From positions 1 through 64,000 of the forward strand of contig JAEYYX010000021.1 of NCBI GenBank assembly GCA_023428245.1: DNA of 64,000 nucleotides, given 5' to 3'. The translations under genes were made by a program, and so were the position numbers. The number at the start of each line of letters is the position of its first letter. The first letter of the stretch is position 1. Positions 1-6,919 of this stretch are shown here, piece by piece. A model generated the notes under the pieces. The model saw nothing but the letters and a program-made list of their open reading frames with translations, was not told the origin of the DNA and made no database searches. The stretch comes from Pseudomonadota bacterium. GTDB lineage: Bacteria > Myxococcota_A > Polyangia > Polyangiales > Polyangiaceae.

Positions 1-606
1 GGGGCGGGGGGGGGGGGGGGGGGCGCCCACGTCACTCGAGCTGGGCTCGAGTGGCGGGCTGCGTTTCACGCGGCGCACCTCGGGCGTACCCCCAGTGGGC
101 TTTGGGAGGAGGGGAGCTATTGGCACCTCGGGACGCGACCGGACGAACACCGCTCCATCAACGGCCATCCTCTCCATGAACTCGCTCCCGAACTGGATCG
201 GCGCTTGCGCCGCGCTCGGCATCGCACCCTCGTCCACGGGGACCCGAAGCTTGAGAACTTCTGCTCCGAAGTAGGGCCCAGCCCCCGCTTCGCCGCAGTG
301 GATTTCCAGTACGTGGGCGGAGGAGTGGGCGTTCGGGATGTCGTCTACTTCATCGGCTCGGCTATTTCGCCCGCCCGAGTCGAGGCCGACCTGCCGCGAC
401 TCCTTTGCGACTACTTCCGAGCCCTTGAGCGCGAACTTCGCGCGCAGGGAGCTACGAACGCGGAGATGTCGGAAGTAGAAGCCGAGTGGCGCGAACTCGC
501 CCCCGTCGCTTGGCTCGACTTCTACAGGTTTACGCTCGGGTGGTCCCCCGCTTGGGCCCAGAGCGATCTCTACGCGCAGAAACTTCTGCGGCAGTTTTCA
601 CTCTGA
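1..606 (+). CDS. Phosphotransferase, APH/choline-kinase-like fold, C-terminal part (5' end outside window)
   Basis: The frame is open from base 1, so this is the C-terminal part (about 200 residues) of a longer protein, not a short gene starting at the TTG at 205. It shows the catalytic loop HGDPKLEN, with the Asp codon at 241, and a second metal-binding motif, VDFQYVGGG, followed by RDVVYFIGSA. This pattern is typical of aminoglycoside phosphotransferase / ecdysteroid-kinase-like (CHK) enzymes, which phosphorylate a hydroxyl on a small molecule using ATP. The substrate cannot be told. The glycine codons at the very start come from a G run that may be a sequencing or assembly artefact, so the first roughly 8 residues are unreliable. 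The gene is convergent with the methyltransferase, 15 bases away. Confidence 0.75.
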   Translation, partial: GAGGGGGGAHVTRAGLEWRAAFHAAHLGRTPSGLWEEGSYWHLGTRPDEHRSINGHPLHELAPELDRRLRRARHRTLVHGDPKLENFCSEVGPSPRFAAVDFQYVGGGVGVRDVVYFIGSAISPARVEADLPRLLCDYFRALERELRAQGATNAEMSEVEAEWRELAPVAWLDFYRFTLGWSPAWAQSDLYAQKLLRQFSL

Positions 607-621
607 AGGGAGCTCGTCGTC

Positions 622-1554
622 TCAGCTCGCGCGAGCGACCTGCAGTGCCTGCGGTTTCTTCCAGACCGCGATCAGGTTGATCGTCATGAGTTCATCATCG
701 GAGTACTCCGTGAGCTCACCGGCGGCCCGAAGCTCCGGGATGGCGGCTTCGAGCCAATCGTCGTGGCGATCGCGGTAGAACCTCGTCCCCGGCATGATGT
801 TTTCGAAGAGCGTCTCCCAGTCCTTGATGCGAAGCTTGTTCAAATAGGCGTTCGAGCGGACCTGACCGGCGTACTTTGGACGGAGGTGAGGCCAGAAGGG
901 TGGCTCAGGGTACTCTTCGGCGAGGAGCTTCGGGTCGTGGCAGCCGGAGTGGCACGTGTAGAGGTGAATGCCGATGTACGCCGCACCGCCTGGCTTGAGC
1001 ACGCGGGTTACCTCGCGAAGAGCGGCTTCCGGGTCATCAATGTGCTCGAAGACCGAGTGCGAATAGACGAAGTCGAAGTTCGCATCCGGAAAGGTCATGC
1101 GGCCAGCGTTCATGTTGAGCACGGGCACCTTGGGCAGTCTGTCGACACCGAGGCGATCCGCGAGCCCTCGCTCGAAGCGGGCGTCGACTCCGAGGGCTTT
1201 GCGTCCGAGCGTCTTGATCACACGCATCGCACTATTCTTGCGGAGCATGCGCAGGTACTCGCGCGGATCGAACCCTTGCGGGATGACGTCGGTGTCGATG
1301 CCCACCATGTCGCTGTCGACGGCGAAACTGCGCAAACAGCCGAGCTTTTGGCCGGGGCCGATGTCGAGTCCTTTTTTCCCCCGCGTCTCGAGCCCAGCGA
1401 CCTCTCGCATCCGCTGCCTCGTAACGGCTCGCAAGTTCATGACCCAGTCCACACCCGCTTCAGGGGAGCGCCGGCTCATCCTTAATAGATTCCGGATTTC
1501 GCTGATCCTGTTGATGGTCCCTTTGGTTTGTGACGAATATGTGTATCGATCCAT
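622..1554 (-). CDS. SAM-dependent class I methyltransferase (Methyltransf_11-like)
   Basis: This is a protein of about 310 residues. The SAM-binding motif I reads GLDIGPGQKLG, the acidic motif II VGIDTDV, and the later motifs FDFVYSHSVFEHIDDP and LKPGGAAYIGIHLYT follow in the usual order for the Methyltransf_11 family. I chose the ATG at 1554 (MDRYTYSS) because a GGGAGGGAG ribosome-binding site lies just before it; the frame runs further up to 1608 but without such a site. The acceptor is unknown. SAM methyltransferases of this shape often modify lipids, sugars or small molecules. The gene has no operon partner in the window and about 500 bases of non-coding sequence upstream. Confidence 0.8.
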   Translation of the reverse strand: MDRYTYSSQTKGTINRISEIRNLLRMSRRSPEAGVDWVMNLRAVTRQRMREVAGLETRGKKGLDIGPGQKLGCLRSFAVDSDMVGIDTDVIPQGFDPREYLRMLRKNSAMRVIKTLGRKALGVDARFERGLADRLGVDRLPKVPVLNMNAGRMTFPDANFDFVYSHSVFEHIDDPEAALREVTRVLKPGGAAYIGIHLYTCHSGCHDPKLLAEEYPEPPFWPHLRPKYAGQVRSNAYLNKLRIKDWETLFENIMPGTRFYRDRHDDWLEAAIPELRAAGELTEYSDDELMTINLIAVWKKPQALQVARAS

Positions 1555-2057
1555 GACTCCCTCCCGAAAATGGGTCCGCCCTAGCCCCCCCCCGAAGCCG
1601 GAGGGCAAGGTGCCGTCCGGGCTCGGGGGGAGGCCCCCCAGGGCATGAAGATCGTGCTGAAAACGACAGATAGTCCGCGTCGCCCGGTGCGCTCCCTGAG
1701 CTTCGTCCTATCGCTCAGGCCCCAGTTCCGAACCGCGTAACCCCTCTCCCGAATTCATCACGCACCTCCACCAATCCCATGGACTAGGATAGCGGACTTC
1801 GAGCGTCAAGATTGCTCCCAACAGGGAGCGGGACCGCTGCTCGGGATTTGTCTACACATTTCCTGAATTTCGCAGCGCTTGTCTTGCTCGAAGAAAATTT
1901 TCAGGGGTCGAGTTTTTTGCGGCGATTATTTGCGATTTCTCTACGTTGCGCGCCGAGCTTCTGCGGTCGCAGATAGGCACGACAAAAGTTCCACACGGTG
2001 ACACCCGCCGCATGGATCGTCGTCGGGCCCGCTGGGCTCGGCCCTGAGGGGCGCTTC
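1555..2057. other. Intergenic region, about 500 bases
   Basis: No convincing gene. Short open frames here look like chance or antisense reading. It holds the promoter side of the methyltransferase and the downstream side of the esterase pair. Near 1624 there is a short hairpin of six G paired with six C around a 3-base loop, and 1861-1940 is unusually AT-rich for the window. I see no tRNA, no clear terminator with a T run and no repeat. Confidence 0.5.
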
Positions 2058-3128
2058 CTACTTGAGGTAATGGCGCAGCGGTTCGCTGCTCGCTGCGATC
2101 TCAGCGGCGACGAATCCTGCGAGCTTGCGCGCGCCATTTTCCTGAAAATGGGTTCCGTCGACGGTGCCGTCGCCGCGCAGGAGGAAGAAGTCTTCAGGCG
2201 TGGGCGCTGGGCAAATCGCTTTCAAGTGCGAGACGGTGCGCTCATTGAGATCGAGGACCGTTACCTGGCGAGCCTGGCCCAGCTGTCGCATCGCCTCCGC
2301 ATGGGCGCCCGTTCCATTGCCGCCGGTGCAGTAAGCCGAGTTGCGAGGAGGGGGCGTCACGAGAACAGGTACGATGCCCCGGTCGCGGGCCCCGTCGATG
2401 TACATGTTGAGGTATTCTTTGAAAGCGGTGTCGGGATCTAAGTAGTAGGGGATCGTCTGCCCGTTGATCTCGTAGGTCGCCGTCTTGTGGCCATCGTTCG
2501 TGCCGAACTGGACGAGGAGGTAGTCTCCCTCCTTTGCGTCGCTCCAAATCTTCGCGAGATGTCCTTCGTCGATGAATCGGCGCGAGGTGCGGCCGCCGAG
2601 CGCTCGATTGTCGACGGTGATGCGAGCGTCAAAGAGCGCATCGAACATCTGACCCCAGCCGGCTTGGTCCGTGGGGCTCGGCGTGTCGTTATAGGTTTGA
2701 ACCGTTGAGTCGCCCGCGAGAAAAACTGTCAGTGGCGGGAGGTCGCCGGGCGGCTGTCCTCCCGACGCAGGAGCACCACCGGACGAACTAGGCGCTCCAC
2801 CGCTCGAGGCCATGGCGCCCCCGGACGACAATGTCCCCCCGTCGCCCGCGCCACCGCTCGAGGTCTCAGCCCCGCCGGTTCCACTGGACGTTCCGCCCGA
2901 AGGCATCTGTTCGGCGCCACCGCTGGCAGCAGGGAGACTACCGCCGCTGCCCCCAACGCTCGTGAGCGGCGCGCCGCCCGCCGAGCTTCCACCGCTCGCG
3001 CTGACATCGCCACTGCCGCCCGTTGCCTCAGCGGGGCCAGTGTCTTCCGCTCCGCACGCGGCCGCGGCAAGACCCAGGACGAGAGCCAAAACCGGGCGCG
3101 CTGCGCGCAGACTTCTCATGATCTTCAT
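2058..3128 (-). CDS. SGNH/GDSL esterase lipoprotein, rhamnogalacturonan acetylesterase-like
   Basis: This 356-residue protein starts with a lipoprotein signal ending in the lipobox AAAC (Cys about 25). A Gly/Ser/Ala-rich spacer of about 100 residues follows, then an SGNH hydrolase domain. The family blocks are visible: GDST (nucleophile Ser), the GGRTSRRF Gly block, FGTNDGH (Asn block) and DGTHF (catalytic Asp and His). The order and the neighbouring sequence fit rhamnogalacturonan acetylesterases, which remove acetyl groups from pectin rhamnogalacturonan. It is probably surface-exposed and tethered by the linker. Its start overlaps the stop of the paralogue upstream by 4 bases (ATGA), so the two are co-transcribed and probably arose by tandem duplication. 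Confidence 0.85.
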   Translation of the reverse strand: MKIMRSLRAARPVLALVLGLAAAACGAEDTGPAEATGGSGDVSASGGSSAGGAPLTSVGGSGGSLPAASGGAEQMPSGGTSSGTGGAETSSGGAGDGGTLSSGGAMASSGGAPSSSGGAPASGGQPPGDLPPLTVFLAGDSTVQTYNDTPSPTDQAGWGQMFDALFDARITVDNRALGGRTSRRFIDEGHLAKIWSDAKEGDYLLVQFGTNDGHKTATYEINGQTIPYYLDPDTAFKEYLNMYIDGARDRGIVPVLVTPPPRNSAYCTGGNGTGAHAEAMRQLGQARQVTVLDLNERTVSHLKAICPAPTPEDFFLLRGDGTVDGTHFQENGARKLAGFVAAEIAASSEPLRHYLK

Positions 3129-4228
3129 CGCAGGTACTCCGCGAGGGCGACGCCCTCATCCCTGAGCCCCTCTGCGACGAGTTTGCCGATTTCGATGGCC
3201 CCGGGGGTGTCGAAGTGCGTGTGGTCGTCGCAGAAGAAAGCTCCGACCGGACCGCCGGTGGAGGCTGAAACGCCTCCGGCCGCCGCTGGGCAGAAGCCGA
3301 GTTTGTTGTAGAGGTCGATGCTTCTCTGGTGCAGATCAATGACCGCGACTCCCAGGGCAGCTCCTTCGGCCTGTACTGCGTCGAGGAAGCCGCGAGTGGC
3401 GATCGCTGTCGACCCGTTACACTTGATTGCGCTCACTGGTGTAATGAAGACAGGAGTGGTGCCGCGCTCGCGTGCGGCCTCGGCCATCATCCGGTAACTC
3501 TCACGGAAGGCATCGACGCCGACGTGCCGGGGGCAAGTCCGATCGCCGTCGTTGATGCCGAACTGAATCAGGAGGAAGTCCCCCTCCTTCATCTCAGCGA
3601 GCATGTTCTTCCAGCGGTCCTGAATGGTCAGTTGCCCGTTGGTTTGACCGAGCACACATTCCCCCGAGGGGTCCATGGTGTCCTTCACGTCGTACAGCCA
3701 GGTACGGACGCTCCGGCCACCCACCGCTGAGTTCACGACAGTGATGCGCTCGTCAAAGAGCGAAGCGAACATCTTGCCCCAACCGACGGGGCAAGGGGTG
3801 TTGCCGTTGGCGACGGTCGAGTCCCCGGCGAGCCAGATCTTTGCGGGGCCGAGACCCACACCTCCACCGCTCCCGTCGCTTCCGCCGCTCGGCGCCCCTC
3901 CGGCTGCCGTGTCTCCCCCGGAAGCCATGGCGCCCCCGCTTGCCTGAGGCGCGGCGCCACCCGTGGTCAGCGCGCCGCCGCTCGCAAGGGCGCCGCCAGA
4001 GGAAAGAGGAGCTCCTCCTGAGGGGAGGTTCGAGCCCCCGATGGCGGAAGCTCCCCCGCTCGCTGCCCCTCCCGAAGAAAGGCCGCCGCTCCCTGACCCT
4101 CCTGCGGACGAGGACGAGCCTCCCGTCGACTCTTCAGAAGGACCTGGGTCTCCTGGCTCGGACGAACAGGCGATGCCCCCGAGAATCAGGCCGAGGGAGA
4201 GCGTGGAGAGGAGAGAAGTGAGGCGCAT
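3125..4228 (-). CDS. SGNH/GDSL esterase lipoprotein, rhamnogalacturonan acetylesterase-like (first of tandem pair)
   Basis: A 367-residue paralogue of the downstream gene. The signal peptide ends in a lipobox around GIACSS, followed by about 110 residues of Gly/Ser/Ala-rich linker, then the catalytic domain with GDST, GGRSVRTW, FGINDGD (Ile replaces the usual Thr in the Asn block) and DHTHF carrying the catalytic Asp-His. Extra cysteines (CPVGWG, GECVLG, RTCPRH, CNGS, GFCP, FFCDD) suggest disulphide bonds, which fits an exported enzyme. It is the first gene of a two-gene operon with about 150 bases of non-coding sequence upstream. Two different acetylesterases side by side suggest deacetylation of plant or microbial polysaccharide at more than one position; that is inference. 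Confidence 0.85.
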   Translation of the reverse strand: MRLTSLLSTLSLGLILGGIACSSEPGDPGPSEESTGGSSSSAGGSGSGGLSSGGAASGGASAIGGSNLPSGGAPLSSGGALASGGALTTGGAAPQASGGAMASGGDTAAGGAPSGGSDGSGGGVGLGPAKIWLAGDSTVANGNTPCPVGWGKMFASLFDERITVVNSAVGGRSVRTWLYDVKDTMDPSGECVLGQTNGQLTIQDRWKNMLAEMKEGDFLLIQFGINDGDRTCPRHVGVDAFRESYRMMAEAARERGTTPVFITPVSAIKCNGSTAIATRGFLDAVQAEGAALGVAVIDLHQRSIDLYNKLGFCPAAAGGVSASTGGPVGAFFCDDHTHFDTPGAIEIGKLVAEGLRDEGVALAEYLR

Positions 4229-4381
4229 GAAGGAGAAAATTACGCCGATGTTGCAGAATGAGAGGAGAAAGGGTGAGCTCAGTCTAATGCTCTCAGAGCG
4301 TCGAGCGATCTCGATTCTGCAGTGAAATCCTCGAGCGCGCCTCTTTTTTCGTCAGGCTCCCTCGTTTGCGCTCCCGTGTTC

Positions 4382-4900
4382 TTAGGTTCCCGCGAGCCCG
4401 TGCTCGATCAGGTAGTTATCCGTGAAATGCTTCCCGATATCGTAGGACTTGATGAGATCCTGCACGATGCGCTTCTCGATGAGACCGCCGACCCCGAAAA
4501 TTTTCACCTCAACGTCGGCGAGGAAGATGCGCTTGCAGCGGCCCGGACCGAGTGACTCGGTGAGCTGAACGCCGGAGACCAAGATCTTGTCGGCCATGCG
4601 ATTCGGCACGACCTTGACGTGATACTTGCGCTCGCGCTTGTCGTAGTAGGCCTCTTCCCGGTAGCGGAGGTTGTTGCCGACGACCTTTTGGATCGCGGCG
4701 GGGAGGTCCGCGACGAAGGGTTCGACCTCGATCGTGCGGGTGATGCGTTCGGGGGTCTCTTCTTCGGAGGAGACACGCCACATGGGGAATTTGAGATGCC
4801 CCTCGAAGAGCGCCTTATTGTAGGCTTCCTTGAGGAAGAGGCCGAGGAAGACCTCTTCGGAGCAATGAAACTCGTGTTCGATGCGCGCCCGTTCCGTCAT
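4382..4900 (-). CDS. DUF2505 family protein
   Basis: This 172-residue protein has no signal or membrane segment. It resembles DUF2505 proteins, which have an SRPBCC-like lipid or ligand-binding fold: an N-terminal EHEFHCSEEVF strand-helix, a long beta-rich middle (RITRTIEVEP, RKYHVKVVPN) and a C-terminal helix with IEKRIVQDLIKSYDIGKHF. No catalytic residues are known for the family and the function is not established. It is divergent from the CcmB-like gene, with about 60 bases between the two starts. The ATG at 4900 is the only sensible start. Confidence 0.75.
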   Translation of the reverse strand: MTERARIEHEFHCSEEVFLGLFLKEAYNKALFEGHLKFPMWRVSSEEETPERITRTIEVEPFVADLPAAIQKVVGNNLRYREEAYYDKRERKYHVKVVPNRMADKILVSGVQLTESLGPGRCKRIFLADVEVKIFGVGGLIEKRIVQDLIKSYDIGKHFTDNYLIEHGLAGT

Positions 4901-4961
4901 GGGACCGCCAGCTAGAACACATTTTGCCCTGAAGAAAGTCTCGTTCTATGAAAAGAAGTCC

Positions 4962-5660
4962 GTGAGTCAGCGCCCCCCGCCTCCGTCCTGGCCGCGCCAA
5001 GTTGCCCTGGTGCTCCAGAAGGACTGGGCCATCGAGCTCTCGAGCGGCGAGGTCCTCATCACGAGCGGCTTTTTTGCCCTGCTCGTCGTCGTCCTTTCGT
5101 CCATGGCCTATTTCGGAGGGCCGAGGACCACTCAGACGGTCGCGGCGGGCGCTTTGTGGCTCTCCGTCTCTTTTGCGCTCGTCCTTTCCCTCGGCAAGAG
5201 CTGGGCCCGCGAGCGCCAAGGACATGCCCTCGAAGGTCTTCTCTTGACCCCCCTCTCGCCGAGCGCTCTCTTTGCTGGGAAAACACTGGGGCTGATTGGG
5301 TTTCTTTTCTTGGTGGAGGCGGTTGTTACTCCGCTCACGGTGCTCTTCTTCTCCATCGATCTCTTCGATGTTGCTCCTGGACTCTCGCTCATCGCCCTCT
5401 TGCTCACTCCGGGCATTGCGGCGTTTGGAACGCTGTTCGGCGCGCTGCTCGTGCGGACTCGGGCGCGAGATCTTGCTCTGTCGATCGTGATCTTTCCTCT
5501 GCTCGCTCCGGCCCTCCTGACGGCCATCGCGGCCACACGGGCGCTTCTTACAAAGGCTCCGCTCTCGGACCTTTCCGGATACCTGACGCTCCTCGCGCTC
5601 TTTGATGGCATCGCCTGGGCGGGGGGGCTCGGGATGTTCGGGAAGCTCATCGAGGACTAG
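4962..5660 (+). CDS. ccmB: CcmB-like heme-exporter / ABC transporter membrane subunit
   Basis: This integral membrane protein of about 232 residues has six predicted hydrophobic segments. It matches CcmB, the membrane subunit of the CcmAB ABC transporter of cytochrome c maturation, with the typical KDWAIELSSGE opening, GKSWARERQGHALEGLLLTP and LFAGKTLG. I take the GTG at 4962 (SQRPPPPSWPRQ), preceded by GAAAAGAAG. The longer frame from 4881 would overlap the divergent DUF2505 start. Oddly, no ccmA ATPase or ccmC lies beside it here; the next gene is an unknown 14 bases downstream. The partner ATPase may be elsewhere on the chromosome. Confidence 0.8.
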   Translation: MSQRPPPPSWPRQVALVLQKDWAIELSSGEVLITSGFFALLVVVLSSMAYFGGPRTTQTVAAGALWLSVSFALVLSLGKSWARERQGHALEGLLLTPLSPSALFAGKTLGLIGFLFLVEAVVTPLTVLFFSIDLFDVAPGLSLIALLLTPGIAAFGTLFGALLVRTRARDLALSIVIFPLLAPALLTAIAATRALLTKAPLSDLSGYLTLLALFDGIAWAGGLGMFGKLIED

Positions 5661-5674
5661 AATCGGCCCTTGCC

Positions 5675-6274
5675 ATGAAGCTCGGACTCTTGGGACCCGC
5701 CGCAGACTTTGCGAGTTTGAAGGCGGCTGCGCTTGGACTCCGGCAAAAGGCCGGCGCTGAGCGCATCGTTTATCTCGGTACTGATCAGAAGCTCGAAGAG
5801 ATCGTGGTCGAGTGGGCGCGCGCTTTGGTCGGCGAGGAGGCGAGCGAAGACGGACTCCTCGCGCGGGCAACGAAGCGCTGTCTCAGCGCTTCCCCTTACC
5901 AAATCGATCAGTTCATTCGCAAAGAGCGCGAGCTTGCTCACCTTCGAATGTACGAATCGCTGCCGAACGGTCGCGCTCGCTCGGTGGATATTCTCGCCGG
6001 TAAGGTCGCGGTGCTCATCCACGATAAGGCCCTGCTCGAAGAAGACGACATCCTTCCCGCGGCTCTCTTGATCTTCGGAAAGAACCCGGAGCCTCTCATC
6101 AAACAGATCGGTCGTCGCTGGTTTCTCTCGCCGGGCATGGGAGGGATCATGACCGTAAGTGACGTCGACGACGAGCTCACAGCCACCGTCTTCGGCGCCG
6201 ATTTCTCGGTGCTAGAGAGCGCGGCCTTGTCCTCGGACTCCACACTCAAGATGCGCGTTCAAGGCAGCGCATGA
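5675..6274 (+). CDS. Hypothetical protein, 199 residues
   Basis: I do not recognise the family with confidence. The N-terminus, MKLGLLGPAADFASLKAAA then RIVYLGTDQKLEEI, looks like a Rossmann-type or degenerate phosphoesterase-like beta-alpha unit. The middle is helical and charged (IDQFIRKERELAHLRMYESLP) and the C-terminal half is beta-rich (KVAVLIHDKALLEEDDI, RRWFLSPGMGGIMTVSD). There is no signal peptide and none of the metal-binding HD or GNH motifs that would prove a phosphoesterase. It sits in an operon: 14 bases after the CcmB-like gene and overlapping nadD by 4 bases (ATGA), so it is expressed with NAD synthesis. Confidence 0.7.
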   Translation: MKLGLLGPAADFASLKAAALGLRQKAGAERIVYLGTDQKLEEIVVEWARALVGEEASEDGLLARATKRCLSASPYQIDQFIRKERELAHLRMYESLPNGRARSVDILAGKVAVLIHDKALLEEDDILPAALLIFGKNPEPLIKQIGRRWFLSPGMGGIMTVSDVDDELTATVFGADFSVLESAALSSDSTLKMRVQGSA

Positions 6275-6882
6275 CGCGGATTGCCTTTTTCGGCGGAACG
6301 TTTGACCCGCCCCATCGCGGGCATGGTGAGGCGGCGTCCTGGGTAGCTCGCTCCGGAGAAGTCGATGAAGTCCTCGTGGTGCCTGTCTACGGGCACGCTT
6401 TCGACAAGAAGCCGTGGCTCGATTTCGAGGTCCGCTGTGAGTTGTGTCGCCTGGCGTTTGCTGGGCTGCAAGATGTTTCCGTGAGCGACATCGAGGCCAA
6501 ATTGCCGAGACCGAGCTACACCATCGAGACTATCCGGGCCCTTCGGCAGAAGTATCCGGGAGCGAGCTTCCGTCTCGTGGTGGGCACGGACATCGTGGGG
6601 GACTTACCTCACTGGCGTGAGGCGGACGAACTACTCCGCATCGCTCCGCCCCTGGTGCTCTCCCGTAAGGGCTACGATGGGCCCGGGATTGTCGCCGATT
6701 TGCCGGAGATTTCGTCCTCAGAGCTCCGCGAAATGCTCGCGCAAAGGCGCGCTTCGCCCTCTGCTGAGCTCGAGGCGCGCCTGCTCCGGTTCCTCGAGCC
6801 AGAGGTCCTCGCGCGCATCTGGGAGCGGGGCTATGACCTGAATCTTCCGCGCCCCTCGGCTCGAGGTACGCCTTCGGCGTGA
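6271..6882 (+). CDS. nadD: Nicotinate-nucleotide adenylyltransferase
   Basis: This 203-residue protein transfers AMP from ATP to nicotinate mononucleotide, giving deamido-NAD in the NAD synthesis pathway in the cytoplasm. The nucleotidyltransferase signature GGTFDPPHRGH is at the N-terminus, with PSYTIETI and FRLVVGTD in the middle and the second signature ISSSELRE near residue 148 (normally ISSTxxR). The length is normal for NadD. It overlaps the gene upstream by 4 bases. The stretch after about residue 190 (PRPSARGTPSA) is a poorly conserved tail. Confidence 0.92.
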   Translation: MTRIAFFGGTFDPPHRGHGEAASWVARSGEVDEVLVVPVYGHAFDKKPWLDFEVRCELCRLAFAGLQDVSVSDIEAKLPRPSYTIETIRALRQKYPGASFRLVVGTDIVGDLPHWREADELLRIAPPLVLSRKGYDGPGIVADLPEISSSELREMLAQRRASPSAELEARLLRFLEPEVLARIWERGYDLNLPRPSARGTPSA

Positions 6883-6919
6883 CCCGGCGAGCCCCTCGCG
6901 GCTCGCCTGACGAACAGCC

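Noticed and set aside
1609..1650. G-run/C-run hairpin near 1624
   Set aside because: Only six base pairs, no T run, no gene end nearby; noted in the intergenic entry only.
4815..5870. 351-residue minus-strand open frame
   Set aside because: Antisense to the ccmB-like gene; charged repeats such as DERESRSN, typical of shadow frames.
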